Notes: generated by a model not told the origin, from the sequence alone. Shown: positions 1-8,639, counted from the stretch's first letter. The stretch: 64,000 bases of DNA from Nocardia sp. NBC_00416 (GCF_036032445.1 NZ_CP107932.1:6698501-6762500), one strand, 5' to 3'. A program made the numbers and translations.

Positions 1-504
1 GCCCTGCGGGAACTGTTCCCGGAGATGATCTTCACGGCCGAACGGGTCGGCGAAGGGTTCTGGGCGACCGGTATGAGCCCCGGCGAGTACTACGCCGGAG
101 GTGAATACGTGGTGGTCGACGATCTCACCCTGGGCAGCGAACCCACCCCGCGGCTCAACTGCTGGTGGCCCGAGGGCGCCCCCGACGAGATGCACCGGAT
201 GCTCGAGAGCCTGGCGCTGCCCGAGGTCAGCTGGGTCTACGGCGAATTCGGTCCCTGGCTCACCATCTCCCGGCACGGGATCTCCAAAGGCTGGGCGCTG
301 GAACGTCTGCGGCGCCTTCTCGACATCCCGCGCGGCGCCACGCTGGCCATCGGCGACGGTTTCAACGATCGGGAGATGTTCGCCTGGGCCGGGCATGCGG
401 TGGCGATGGCGAACGCGCCCGTGGAACTGCACACCCTGGTCGACGAGGTGACCGACGACGTCGCGGCCGACGGGGTGGCATCGGTGCTGGAACGCTGGTT
501 CTGA
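1..504 (+). CDS. HAD-IIB family phosphatase, C-terminal part
   Basis: The reading frame is open from base 1, so the true start lies upstream; 167 residues are visible. It looks like the cap domain plus C-terminal core of a Cof-type HAD hydrolase. The conserved motif GDGFNDREMF near the end supplies the metal-binding aspartates, and it is followed by a typical tail (AVAMANAPVELH, then a DDVAADGVASVLE stretch). HAD-IIB enzymes are cytosolic and dephosphorylate sugar phosphates or similar small molecules; the substrate cannot be told here. The gene converges on the sulfur operon, with six bases between the stop codons. A perfect palindrome (CTGAGGCGCCTCAG, 501-514) spans both gene ends. Family assignment is firm, specific function unknown. 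Confidence 0.85.
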   Translation, partial: ALRELFPEMIFTAERVGEGFWATGMSPGEYYAGGEYVVVDDLTLGSEPTPRLNCWWPEGAPDEMHRMLESLALPEVSWVYGEFGPWLTISRHGISKGWALERLRRLLDIPRGATLAIGDGFNDREMFAWAGHAVAMANAPVELHTLVDEVTDDVAADGVASVLERWF

Positions 505-510
505 GGCGCC

Positions 511-1260
511 TCAGGCGGACAGCGGCAGTGTCCGGGCGATGGCGGTGTCGTAGCGGTCCCAGATGATATCGGCGAGCACCGGGTCCGGGCCGAGCACGGC
601 GGCGTGCGGGAGCAGCGGGTCCTGATCACGGAGGCGGTCGGTGAGCAGGCCCGGAGCCAGGAACCAGGGCGCGACCAGGACGCGATCGGCGCCCCGGGCG
701 CGCAGCCGAGTCACCGCCCGGGTGAGCGAGGGTTGCGCGGTGGCGAAGCAGACTTCGGTGGGACTGCCGGTGTGCGCGGCGAATCGGCGGGCCAGCCGGG
801 CGGTCTCCCGGTTCGCCGCCGCCGTGGACGACCCGACCGCGGCCAGCGCGATACCCAGCTGCCGCGGCGCGTCGTCCCAGCCGTGCGCGGCGCGGGCCGC
901 CCGGACGCGATCGTCCAGCAGTCCGATCAGGCGTGGGTCGGCGCCGAACACGTCGGCCTGGGTCAGCCGTAACCGCGGATGCCGCGCGGCGGCCTCGGCC
1001 AGTAGCGCGGGCAGGTCCACCCGGGCGTGGAACGCGCTGCCCAGCAACAGCGGCACGACGACGGCATGGGTTTCCCCGGTGGCGGCGACCGTGTCGAGAA
1101 CCCGACCGACCGACGGCGCGTTCAGATCGAGGAACGCCAACCGGGCCGACGCCGCGGGCCGCGCGGCCCGGACTTGGTCCAGCAGCGTGGCGACGGTGGC
1201 GGCCGACCGGGGGTCCCGGCTGCCGTGTGCCACCGCCACCAGCGTGGGACCGCCCGGCAT
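511..1260 (-). CDS. Sirohydrochlorin chelatase (CbiX/SirB type)
   Basis: 249 residues. The N-terminus carries the chelatase signature VAVAHGSRDPRS with the metal-binding histidine, and a second half-domain resembles the first, as in two-domain CbiX-type proteins. The expected reaction is insertion of Fe2+ into sirohydrochlorin to make siroheme, the cofactor of the sulfite reductase encoded at the head of the same operon. A cobalt chelatase role is the alternative, but the operon context favours iron. It is the last gene of the minus-strand sulfur operon, and its ATG overlaps the cysN stop as ATGA (translational coupling). M. tuberculosis has a homologue beside its sirA-cysH genes. Confidence 0.88.
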   Translation of the reverse strand: MPGGPTLVAVAHGSRDPRSAATVATLLDQVRAARPAASARLAFLDLNAPSVGRVLDTVAATGETHAVVVPLLLGSAFHARVDLPALLAEAAARHPRLRLTQADVFGADPRLIGLLDDRVRAARAAHGWDDAPRQLGIALAAVGSSTAAANRETARLARRFAAHTGSPTEVCFATAQPSLTRAVTRLRARGADRVLVAPWFLAPGLLTDRLRDQDPLLPHAAVLGPDPVLADIIWDRYDTAIARTLPLSA

Positions 1261-2585
1261 CAGGTGGTTCCGACCTCGACCGCCGTCAGCACATCCCCGA
1301 CCAGACCCGCCGCCAGCGTGTTCCCGCCCGCCGGATCGATCAGCAGGAAACTGCCGGTGTGCCGGTTGGCCCGGTAGTCGTCGGCCGCGATCGGTTCGGC
1401 GACCCGCACCGAGATGCGGCCGATATCGTTGAGCGCCAGGGAATCCGGGTTCGGTTCCGCGGCCAGGCGTTGCTCGTCGAAACGTTCGGTGAGCGCGCCC
1501 ACGATGGCCTGTGTGGTGCGGGTGCCGTGTTTGAGCAACAGCCGCGCACCCGGGTGCAGCGGTTTGTCGCCGAGCCAGCAGACGGTGGCGTCGAAGGTGT
1601 CGAGCGGTTCCGGTGCGTCGCCGGGGGAGGCGATGGTGTCACCGCGCGAGATGTCGACATCGTCGGCGAGCACCAGCGTGACGCTGCGGCCCGCCTGGGC
1701 GACGGCCAGTTCGCCGTCGGGGGTGTCGATCCGTTCGATCGTGGTGCGGATGCCGGAGGGCAGTACGACCACCTCGTCGCCCGGCGCCACCGATCCCGCC
1801 GCGATCTGACCCGCGTACCCGCGGTAGTCCGGATACTCGGGGGTGCGTGGCCGGATCACGTACTGCACCGGGAAACGCAGACCCACCGCGTGCGTGCCGG
1901 AGTTGTCCGCGTCCACCGGCACCGATTCGAGGTGTTCGATCAGCGACGGGCCGCTGTAGTAGGGGGTCTTGTCCGAGCGAGTGGCGATATTGTCGCCGCG
2001 CAGCGCGGACACCGGGATCTCCAGCACATCCTCGTCCGACCAGCCGAGGGTGCGGGTGAGGTGGGAGAACTCCGCGGAGATCTCCGCGAAGACCTTGGCG
2101 GCCGCGGCCTGCTGAGCTTGCTCGCTGGGTTCGTCTCCGCCGATGAGGTCGACCTTGTTCACCGCCAGCACCAGTTTCGGCACCCCGAGCAGCGCCAGCA
2201 CCGCGGCATGGCGGCGGGTCTGCTCGATCACGCCTTTGCGCGCGTCCACCAGCAGGATCACCAGTTGTGCCGTCGACGCGCCGGAGACCGTATTGCGCGT
2301 GTACTGCACATGACCCGGGGTGTCGGCGAGTACGAACGACCGCCGCGGGGTCGCGAAGTACCGGTAGGCGACATCGATGGTGATGCCCTGCTCGCGTTCG
2401 GCACGCAGGCCGTCCACCAGCAGCGACAGGTCGGGGGTGGACAGCCCTTTGTCCACCGACGCCCGGGTCACCGCGTCGATCTGGTCGGCGAGTACGGATT
2501 TGGTGTCGTAGAGCAGACGTCCGACCAGCGTGGACTTGCCGTCGTCGACGGAACCGGCGGTGGCCAGCCTCAGTAGGTCGGACAT
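1260..2585 (-). CDS. cysN: Sulfate adenylyltransferase subunit 1 (CysN)
   Basis: 441 residues; GTPase subunit of ATP sulfurylase, which with CysD makes adenosine 5'-phosphosulfate from sulfate and ATP. The G1 loop SVDDGKSTLVGRLLYD lies at the N-terminus, DTPGH (G3) near residue 90 and NKVD (G4) near residue 143, followed by EF-Tu-like beta-barrel domains. The protein ends without the APS-kinase (CysC) domain fused to CysN in mycobacteria, which fits the APS-type reductase encoded upstream: sulfate can be reduced from APS without PAPS. It starts one base after the cysD stop and overlaps the chelatase gene by four bases. Confidence 0.95.
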   Translation of the reverse strand: MSDLLRLATAGSVDDGKSTLVGRLLYDTKSVLADQIDAVTRASVDKGLSTPDLSLLVDGLRAEREQGITIDVAYRYFATPRRSFVLADTPGHVQYTRNTVSGASTAQLVILLVDARKGVIEQTRRHAAVLALLGVPKLVLAVNKVDLIGGDEPSEQAQQAAAAKVFAEISAEFSHLTRTLGWSDEDVLEIPVSALRGDNIATRSDKTPYYSGPSLIEHLESVPVDADNSGTHAVGLRFPVQYVIRPRTPEYPDYRGYAGQIAAGSVAPGDEVVVLPSGIRTTIERIDTPDGELAVAQAGRSVTLVLADDVDISRGDTIASPGDAPEPLDTFDATVCWLGDKPLHPGARLLLKHGTRTTQAIVGALTERFDEQRLAAEPNPDSLALNDIGRISVRVAEPIAADDYRANRHTGSFLLIDPAGGNTLAAGLVGDVLTAVEVGTT

Positions 2586-2586
2586 A

Positions 2587-3519
2587 TCAGAAGTAACCCT
2601 CTCGTTTGCGGTCTTCCATGGCGGCTTCGGAGACCCGGTCGTCGCCGCGGGTCGCGCCGCGTTCGGTCAGCCGGGAAGCGGCTACCTCGGCCAGGATGGC
2701 CTCGTTGTCGGCGGCGTCGGACAGGATGGCGCCGGTGGTGGATCCGTCGCCGACGGTGCGGTACCGCACCGAACGGGTCTCCAGCACCTCGCCGTCGCGG
2801 GGGCCGCCCCAGACGCCGGGGGTCATCCACATGCCGTCGCGCTGGTACACCGGCCGCTGGTGGGCGTAGTAGATGGTGGCCAGTTCGACGTTCTCCCGGG
2901 CGATATAGCGCCAGATATCGAGCTCGGTCCAGTTGGACAGCGGGAAGACCCGCACATGCTCGCCCGGCGCGTGCCGCCCGTTGTACAGGTTCCACAGTTC
3001 GGGCCGCTGCCGCTTCGGGTCCCACTGACCGAAGGCGTTGCGCAGCGAGAAGATCCGCTCTTTGGCGCGGGAGCGCTCCTCGTCGCGGCGGCCGCCGCCG
3101 AATACCGCGTCGAACCGGTTCGCGCCGATCGAGTCCAGCAGCGGCACGGTCTGCAGCGGGTTGCGGATGCCGTCCGGGCGTTCGGTGAGGCGACCGTCGC
3201 CGAGGTAGTCCTCGACGCTGGCCACGTGCAGGCGCAGCCCGTACTTCTCGACCACCCGGTCCCGGAAGTCGAGCACCTCGGGGAGGTTGTGCCCGGTGTC
3301 CACGTGCAGCAGCGCGAACGGCAAGGGGGCCGGCCAGAAGGCCTTGAGCGCCAGATGCAGCAGCACCGTGGAGTCCTTGCCGCCGGAGAACAGGATCACC
3401 GGGCGTTCGAACTCACCCGCGACCTCGCGGAAGATATGGATGGCTTCCGATTCCAGCGCGGCCAGGGTGTCGAAATCGGAGAGGCCGACGGAGCGTTCGG
3501 TGATGGTGGCTTCGGTCAT
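2587..3519 (-). CDS. cysD: Sulfate adenylyltransferase subunit 2 (CysD)
   Basis: 310 residues; catalytic ATP-PPi subunit of ATP sulfurylase. The PP-loop SGGKDSTVLLHLA and the downstream GGGRRDEERSRAKER segment are typical of CysD. The frame is open further upstream, but the ATG at 3519 (MTEATITERSVG) was chosen because it overlaps the cysH stop as ATGA, matching the tight coupling of the other genes here. The last codon is one base from the cysN start. Partner: CysN, forming the CysDN complex in the cytosol. Confidence 0.95.
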   Translation of the reverse strand: MTEATITERSVGLSDFDTLAALESEAIHIFREVAGEFERPVILFSGGKDSTVLLHLALKAFWPAPLPFALLHVDTGHNLPEVLDFRDRVVEKYGLRLHVASVEDYLGDGRLTERPDGIRNPLQTVPLLDSIGANRFDAVFGGGRRDEERSRAKERIFSLRNAFGQWDPKRQRPELWNLYNGRHAPGEHVRVFPLSNWTELDIWRYIARENVELATIYYAHQRPVYQRDGMWMTPGVWGGPRDGEVLETRSVRYRTVGDGSTTGAILSDAADNEAILAEVAASRLTERGATRGDDRVSEAAMEDRKREGYF

Positions 3520-4244
3520 GAGGCGTGCAACCCACATTCGGTCTTGGCGAGCCCGGCCCAGCGGCCGCTTCGCGGATCGGAACCCGGCTCCGGCTTCCGT
3601 GTGCACGGAGCGCAGCCGATGGACGGATACCCTTCCTCCACCAGGGGATTGACGAGTATCGAATGCTTTTCGATGTAGTCCTGCATCTCGTCGTCGGACC
3701 AGGGTGCGATCGGGTTGATCTTCACCAGTCCGAAACCCTCGTCGAAGGAGATGAGCGGGGCGTTGGCGCGGGTCGGGGCCTCCACGCGCCGGATCCCGGT
3801 GACCCAGGCGTTGTACGGCGCCAGCGAATTACGCAGCGGCACCACCTTGCGCAGCCGGCAGCATTCGCCCGCGTCGCGCGCGAACAGATCCTTGCCCAGC
3901 AGGGCGTCCTGTTCGCCGACCGACTGTTCGGGGCGCACATTGACCACATGCACCCCGTAGACCGCTTCTACGGCGTCGCGGGTGCCGATGGTCTCGGCGA
4001 AGTGGTAGCCGGTATCGAGGAAGAGCACGTCCACGCCCGGCCGCACCTGGGCGGCCAGCTGCACCAGCACCCCGTCCTGCATATTCGACGCGACGATGTA
4101 GCCGCTGCCGAAGTTCTCGTCGGTCCAGCGCAGCAGTTCCTCGGTGGAGGCGGCCGGACCGAGTTCGGCGGCGCCGCGTTCGGCCAGCGCCCGCAGTTCG
4201 TCGGTGCTCAGCTTGACCGGCAGCTCTTTTTGCTCGGTAGTCAC
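3516..4244 (-). CDS. cysH: Adenylyl-sulfate reductase, thioredoxin-dependent (CysH)
   Basis: 242 residues. Reduces adenylylsulfate to sulfite using thioredoxin. Two cysteine pairs (ECCRLRK and GCAPCTR) mark the [4Fe-4S] form that uses APS rather than PAPS. The catalytic cysteine lies in the C-terminal ECGLH motif. The SNMQDGVLVQL loop near residue 53 is the nucleotide-binding region. It lies 30 bases downstream of sirA and overlaps cysD by four bases. The product, sulfite, is the substrate of SirA in the same operon. Confidence 0.95.
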   Translation of the reverse strand: MTTEQKELPVKLSTDELRALAERGAAELGPAASTEELLRWTDENFGSGYIVASNMQDGVLVQLAAQVRPGVDVLFLDTGYHFAETIGTRDAVEAVYGVHVVNVRPEQSVGEQDALLGKDLFARDAGECCRLRKVVPLRNSLAPYNAWVTGIRRVEAPTRANAPLISFDEGFGLVKINPIAPWSDDEMQDYIEKHSILVNPLVEEGYPSIGCAPCTRKPEPGSDPRSGRWAGLAKTECGLHAS

Positions 4245-4274
4245 AATGGGTCTCCCGTCACCACGTTCGCGGAT

Positions 4275-6008
4275 TCATCGAAGGTCGGCTTCCTCGGCGC
4301 GAACGGCCCATTGCGCGAACCGCTCTCCGTCTTCGCGGTGTTTGATGAAATTACGGACCACCCGCTCGATGTAGTCACCGAGTTCGGCGCTGGTCACCTT
4401 GTGCTGGCGCAGTTTGCGTCCGAAACTGCTGTCGAGGCCGAGGCTGCCCCCCAGATGAACCTGGAAGCCCTCGACCTGATTCCCGGCGCCGTCGTCGACG
4501 AGCTGGCCCTTGAATCCGATATCGGCGATCTGGGAACGACCGCAGGAGTTGGGGCAGCCGTTGATATTGATCGTGATCGGCACATCGAGTTGGGCGTTGA
4601 GATCGGCGAGCCGCTGTTCGAGTTCGGGCGCGAGCACCTGGGACCGTTTGCGGGTCTCGACGAAGGACAACTTGCAGAACTCGATACCGCTGCAGGCCAG
4701 CAGGTTGCGCCGCCATACCGACGGCCGCGCCTGTAGACCCAGGGGTTCCAGTTCCGCGATGAGCTGCTCGACCTTGTCGTCGGCGATATCGAGCACGATG
4801 AGCTTCTGGTACGGGGTGAAGCGGATCCGGTCCGACCCGGCGCGTTCGACCGCTTCGGCGACCTTGCTGAGGATCGTGCCGGAGACGCGGCCGGCGATGG
4901 GGGAGAATCCGACGGCGTTGAGCCCGTTGCGCAGTTTCTGCACGCCGACGTGGTCGATCGGGCGGCTCGGCTGGTCCGGCGCCGGACCGTCGATCAGCTT
5001 GCGCTTCAGGTACTCGTCCTCGAGCACCTGCCGGAACTTCTCGATACCCCAGTCCTTGATCAGGAACTTCAGCCGCGCCTTGGTGCGCAGCCGCCGGTAG
5101 CCGTAATCGCGGAAGAGGCTGACGACCCCTTCCCAGACCTCGGGCACCTCGTCCAGCGGCACCCAGGCGCCGACCCGTTGCGCCAGCATCGGGTTGGTGG
5201 ACAGGCCGCCGCCGACCCAGAGATCCAGACCGGGTCCGTGCTCGGGATGGTTCACCCCGACGAAGGCGATGTCGTTGATCTCGTGCACCACATCCTGCTG
5301 GCCCGAGATCGCGGTCTTGAACTTGCGCGGCAGGTTGGAGTACTCCTTCTTGCCGATGTAGCGGCGCACGATCTCGTCGATCGCGGGCGTGGGGTCGAGT
5401 ATCTCGTCCAGCGATTCGCCCGCCAGCGGGGAGCCGAGCACCACGCGGGGGCAGTCGCCGCAGGCTTCGGTGGTCTGCAGGCCCACCGATTCGAGGCGGC
5501 GCCAGATCTCGGGGACGTTCTCGATCTCGATCCAGTGGTACTGGACGTTCTCCCGGTCGGACAGGTCGGCGGTATCGCGGCCGAACTCGGTGGAGATCCC
5601 GCCCAGGGTCCGCAGCTGCGCGACGGTGAGCGCGCCGGCGTCGCAGCGGACCCGCATCATGAAGTACTTCGCTTCGAGCAGGTCGATGTTCTCGTCACCG
5701 GTCCAGGTGCCGTCGTAGCCTTCCTCACGCTGGGTGTAGAGACCCCACCAGCGGAAACGGCCACGCAGATCGCCCTTGTCGATACTGTCGAAACCGCCCT
5801 TGGAATAGATGTTCTCGATCCGGGCGCGGACGTTGAGCGGATTATCGTCCTTCTTGGACTGTTCGTTCGGGTTGAGCGGTTCGCGGTAACCGAGCGCCCA
5901 CTGTCCCTCGGCGCGGCGGCGCACCGGCTTACCGGTGCGGGCGCGCTTGGGGCGTTCGGCGGGGGCCTCGGCCGTCGCGGTGGATTCGGCGTCGGTGCTC
6001 GACGTCAT
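4275..6008 (-). CDS. sirA: Ferredoxin-dependent sulfite reductase
   Basis: 577 residues, close to the length of mycobacterial SirA/NirA. Six-electron reduction of sulfite to sulfide with siroheme and a [4Fe-4S] cluster. The cluster/siroheme cysteines are visible as CSGIEFC (C-X5-C) and NGCPNSCGR (C-X3-C) in the C-terminal half; two ferredoxin-like half-domains precede each. The family also includes nitrite reductases, but the position with cysH, cysDN and the siroheme chelatase argues for sulfite. The start at 6008 has a good ribosome site (CAGGAG, eight bases upstream). A 131-base leader separates it from a cysteine-rich upstream ORF that probably controls it. Confidence 0.93.
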   Translation of the reverse strand: MTSSTDAESTATAEAPAERPKRARTGKPVRRRAEGQWALGYREPLNPNEQSKKDDNPLNVRARIENIYSKGGFDSIDKGDLRGRFRWWGLYTQREEGYDGTWTGDENIDLLEAKYFMMRVRCDAGALTVAQLRTLGGISTEFGRDTADLSDRENVQYHWIEIENVPEIWRRLESVGLQTTEACGDCPRVVLGSPLAGESLDEILDPTPAIDEIVRRYIGKKEYSNLPRKFKTAISGQQDVVHEINDIAFVGVNHPEHGPGLDLWVGGGLSTNPMLAQRVGAWVPLDEVPEVWEGVVSLFRDYGYRRLRTKARLKFLIKDWGIEKFRQVLEDEYLKRKLIDGPAPDQPSRPIDHVGVQKLRNGLNAVGFSPIAGRVSGTILSKVAEAVERAGSDRIRFTPYQKLIVLDIADDKVEQLIAELEPLGLQARPSVWRRNLLACSGIEFCKLSFVETRKRSQVLAPELEQRLADLNAQLDVPITININGCPNSCGRSQIADIGFKGQLVDDGAGNQVEGFQVHLGGSLGLDSSFGRKLRQHKVTSAELGDYIERVVRNFIKHREDGERFAQWAVRAEEADLR

Positions 6009-6139
6009 GAAGTGGCTCCTGCGGTCTGGTCGTACGTCCGTGCTGAAGGCGCGAGGGGCTGACTCGCACCCGCGGTGTCAGCGGGCCGAACTCCTGAAAT
6101 CGGAATATCGCCGGAAATCCGGGAAGAGGCGCAGCTGAG

Positions 6140-6232
6140 CTACCGGGCGGAACCGGGCAGACAACAGGCGCTGCAGACGCGCTTGTAGTCGACGTGGCGA
6201 CGTGCCACAAGTCGTACTCCTGATGCGCGCAT
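6140..6232 (-). CDS. Cysteine-rich leader peptide of the sulfur operon
   Basis: A 30-codon ORF directly upstream of sirA. Its middle reads RRHVDYKRVCSACCLPGSAR, with cysteines at positions 20, 23 and 24. This matches the short leader peptides (RRHVD...C..CC pattern) seen before sulfur-assimilation operons across actinobacteria; in mycobacteria poly-cysteine leader ORFs of this kind act as cysteine-responsive attenuators. No Shine-Dalgarno is visible. A -10-like CACAAT ends seven bases before the ATG, which predicts a leaderless start. Inference: when charged tRNA-Cys is scarce, ribosomes stall at the Cys codons and expression of sirA and downstream genes rises. Confidence 0.82.
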   Translation of the reverse strand: MRASGVRLVARRHVDYKRVCSACCLPGSAR

Positions 6233-6239
6233 GCGACCC

Positions 6240-6268
6240 ATTGTGCCATGCCGGAGCCCGCGTTCCGA
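6240..6268 (-). promoter_or_regulatory. Putative leaderless promoter of sulfur operon
   Basis: On the minus strand, TCGGAA (6268-6263) and CACAAT (6245-6240) are separated by 17 bases. The -10 element ends seven bases before the ATG of the leader ORF, so the predicted transcription start coincides with the A of that ATG. The -35 match is weak. Confidence 0.45.
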
Positions 6269-6350
6269 CCGCCCTACCAGTATTTCCCGTGGATGAGCGG
6301 GAAATTCCCTGGTTCGACCGTTCTATTTGTGACGGCTGTCATATTTCGGT

Positions 6351-6658
6351 GAGGAGGCGTTCGCGGTTCGCTGTCCGGTTCGTCCGCCGGGACCGGGTCG
6401 ATTGCTGTTCGGGCGGGACGCGATCGCCGAGTTCACCGCCCGGGTGCGGCCGGGCTCGACCGGAGCGGGCCGGGCGACCTATGAAGTCGAGCACATCATG
6501 TTCCGGCGGCCGGATGCGGCGGCGGTCGAGGTGCGACAGCGCTACTTCGACACCGCGGGTGCCTTCGCCGACGAAGGCACCCCCTGTATGTGATGACCAA
6601 GGAAGACGGCCGCTGGTTGCTCGCCGCGAACCAGAACACCCCGGTCGTCGGGGACCGA
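6351..6658 (+). pseudogene. Broken SnoaL/DUF4440-like (SgcJ/EcaC type) gene
   Basis: A frame around 6351-6593 encodes a segment like the second half of a SnoaL-fold DUF4440 protein (LLFGRDAIAEFTARV, then VEVRQRYFDTAGAFADEGTP). At about 6583-6590 the frame breaks. The natural continuation (MTKEDGRWLLAANQNTPV) lies in another frame that runs into the hemW gene. The N-terminal half is not recognisable. Both truncation and frameshift indicate a dead gene. Members of this family are small barrel proteins of diverse, often unknown, catalytic role. It sits between the sulfur-operon promoter and hemW. Confidence 0.6.
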
Positions 6659-6670
6659 GGCGCAGGCGGT

Positions 6671-6676
6671 CACACT
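6671..6676 (+). promoter_or_regulatory. -10 element for leaderless hemW
   Basis: CACACT ends six bases before the GTG at 6683, the spacing seen for several other genes in this window. A GGAG at 6677-6680 is too close to serve as a normal ribosome site. Confidence 0.35.
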
Positions 6677-6682
6677 GGAGTG

Positions 6683-7891
6683 GTGAGTTCCTCCGCCCCC
6701 GCCGTCCCGCAGACCGACGCCGCCGCGCCGGTGCTGCGCGATTTCGGGGGCGGTCCGTTCGGGATCTATGTGCACGTTCCCTTCTGCGCGACCCGCTGCG
6801 GATACTGCGATTTCAATACCTACACGGCCGGTGAGCTGGGCACTTCCGCGTCCACGCACTCGTGGGCGGAGGCGCTGCGCGGCGAACTGGCGACCGCGGC
6901 CCGGGAGTTCGCCGCACTGCCGACCGCGACACCGGAGGTGGCGACGGTTTTCGTGGGCGGCGGAACCCCCTCGCTCCTCGGCGGCGACGGACTGTCCGGG
7001 GTGCTCGACGCGATCCGCGCGGAGTTCACCCTGGCCGCGGACGCCGAGGTCACCACGGAATCGAATCCGGAATCGACCTCGCCCGCGTTCTTCGAGCGGA
7101 TCCGGGCGGCCGGGTTCACCCGGGTCTCGCTCGGGATGCAGTCGGCGGCGCCGCATGTCCTCGCTGTCCTGGACCGGACCCACACCCCGGGCCGTGCCGT
7201 CGCCGCCGCCCAGGAGGCGCGCGCGGCCGGGTTCGAGCACGTGAACCTCGATCTGATCTACGGCACGCCCGGTGAACGCGACAGTGATCTGGACGCCAGC
7301 CTGGACGCCGTGCTGGCGGCGGGCGTCGACCATGTCTCGGCCTATTCGCTCATCGTCGAGGACGGCACCGCGCTGGCCCGGCGGGTGCGGCGCGGCGAAC
7401 TGCCCGCTCCCGACGACGATGTGCTCGCCGCCCGCTACGAGCGAATCGACGCACGGCTCGAATCCGCCGGTCTCACCTGGTATGAGGTGTCGAACTGGGC
7501 GGCAGGCGACGCCGCGCGGTGCCGGCACAACCTCGGGTACTGGGACGGCGGTGATTGGCTGGGGGCGGGTCCGGGCGCGCACAGCCATCTCGGGGGAGTG
7601 CGCTGGTGGAACGTCAAGCATCCGGCGCGCTACGCCGACCGGGTGGTCCGCGGTGGGCTGCCCGCCGCGGACTGGGAAGACCTCACCGCCGCCGACCGTT
7701 ACCTCGAGCGCGTCATGCTCGCCCTGCGCCTGCGCACCGGTCTGCCGCTGACCGATCTCGACGCGGACGGAAACGCCGCGGCACAGCGCGTCGCGGCCGA
7801 GCGATTGGTCACCATCGTGGACGGCCGCCTGGTCCTCACCGCGCGTGGGCGGTTACTGGCCGACGGCGTAGTCCGTGACCTGGTCGGCTGA
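6683..7891 (+). CDS. hemW: HemW-like radical SAM protein (CPO-III family)
   Basis: 402 residues. The radical-SAM cluster motif is CATRCGYCDFN (CxxxCxxC) after the conserved PFGIYVHVPF. The GGGTPS motif and a C-terminal HemN-like region (GAGPGAHSHLGG) follow. HemW-type proteins bind heme and act as heme chaperones or carriers; they were long annotated as oxygen-independent coproporphyrinogen oxidases but lack part of the HemN N-terminus. The start is chosen at GTG 6683 because of the upstream -10 element; GTG 6680 is equally possible. An in-frame extension to 6590 belongs to the dead DUF4440 gene. Neighbour order matches the mycobacterial hemW locus. Confidence 0.9.
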   Translation: MSSSAPAVPQTDAAAPVLRDFGGGPFGIYVHVPFCATRCGYCDFNTYTAGELGTSASTHSWAEALRGELATAAREFAALPTATPEVATVFVGGGTPSLLGGDGLSGVLDAIRAEFTLAADAEVTTESNPESTSPAFFERIRAAGFTRVSLGMQSAAPHVLAVLDRTHTPGRAVAAAQEARAAGFEHVNLDLIYGTPGERDSDLDASLDAVLAAGVDHVSAYSLIVEDGTALARRVRRGELPAPDDDVLAARYERIDARLESAGLTWYEVSNWAAGDAARCRHNLGYWDGGDWLGAGPGAHSHLGGVRWWNVKHPARYADRVVRGGLPAADWEDLTAADRYLERVMLALRLRTGLPLTDLDADGNAAAQRVAAERLVTIVDGRLVLTARGRLLADGVVRDLVG

Positions 7892-7911
7892 ACCGCCCGC
7901 ACACAGGCAAA

Positions 7912-8538
7912 TCAGCCGAACACCAGCTTCACGACGCAGAGGACGAACATCACCGCGCATACCAGCGTCACCGCGACGAGCACCGGCATCATCACGCGGT
8001 AGTACCGCCACCCGGGGAAACGCTGCCGCGGTTCGGGGCCGAGGGCGCCGGCCGGGACATTGTTCAGCGGTGACTGATAGTGGACGGTCGTGCTGTGGCC
8101 GGGCACGACCGGGATCATCGCGTCCGCGAAGCCGAACTTGTTGGCCGGCACGGTCGCGGGAATGATTCGCAACGCGACGATCCAGTGCGGGTCGGTCCCC
8201 ACCCGCACATGATGGACACCAGGTGGAACGGGCACATGTGTCGTGCCCCAGGCGGCATCGGCAATTTCCCTGCCGTTCACCACGATGCGGGGTTTTGCCA
8301 GCCATCGGTAGCAGTGAGGCGGCAGCATCCACGTGAAATATGCTGCCTCCACGGCTATTCCGGTCGGCCCCGGGGCCGGGACGTACTCCGGCATGGGCGA
8401 GTCCGGAGTCGCGTCGTAGGGCAGGATGAAATCGGCGGGCAGCATCGTGCCCCGATACGGCTGCCCGGGAGTCACCGGACGGAACGGGGGCGGCTGCGGG
8501 GCGGCGATCGGTGCCCGGTGCGGGTGTCCTGGTTGCAC
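7912..8538 (-). CDS. Tail-anchored protein with proline-rich N-terminus
   Basis: 208 residues from a GTG with an AGGGA ribosome site. The frame is open much further upstream, but that part is antisense-frame shadow of the WXG100-like gene. The first ~45 residues are rich in Pro, His and Ala. A central domain (PRIVVNGREI and VPPGVHHVRVG patches) looks like a beta-sandwich. A single hydrophobic segment (VMMPVLVAVTLVCAVMFVL) ends the protein, suggesting a C-terminal membrane anchor. I do not recognise a named family. It lies 101 bases downstream of the WXG100-like gene on the same strand, so it probably belongs to the same type VII-associated cluster. Confidence 0.65.
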   Translation of the reverse strand: MQPGHPHRAPIAAPQPPPFRPVTPGQPYRGTMLPADFILPYDATPDSPMPEYVPAPGPTGIAVEAAYFTWMLPPHCYRWLAKPRIVVNGREIADAAWGTTHVPVPPGVHHVRVGTDPHWIVALRIIPATVPANKFGFADAMIPVVPGHSTTVHYQSPLNNVPAGALGPEPRQRFPGWRYYRVMMPVLVAVTLVCAVMFVLCVVKLVFG

Positions 8539-8639
8539 GGTGTTCCCTGTATTCGTCGGTCGGAAATGGGGTGGGCGGGCCGATAGCCGAGTTGTCCAAC
8601 CGATGGGCCGGCGCCCGAAACGGCGTGGACTTCCCGCGG

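Noticed and set aside
501..514. Palindrome CTGAGGCGCCTCAG between the HAD and chelatase genes as a terminator
   Set aside because: It is short with no loop and includes both stop codons; chance or weak function cannot be told apart.
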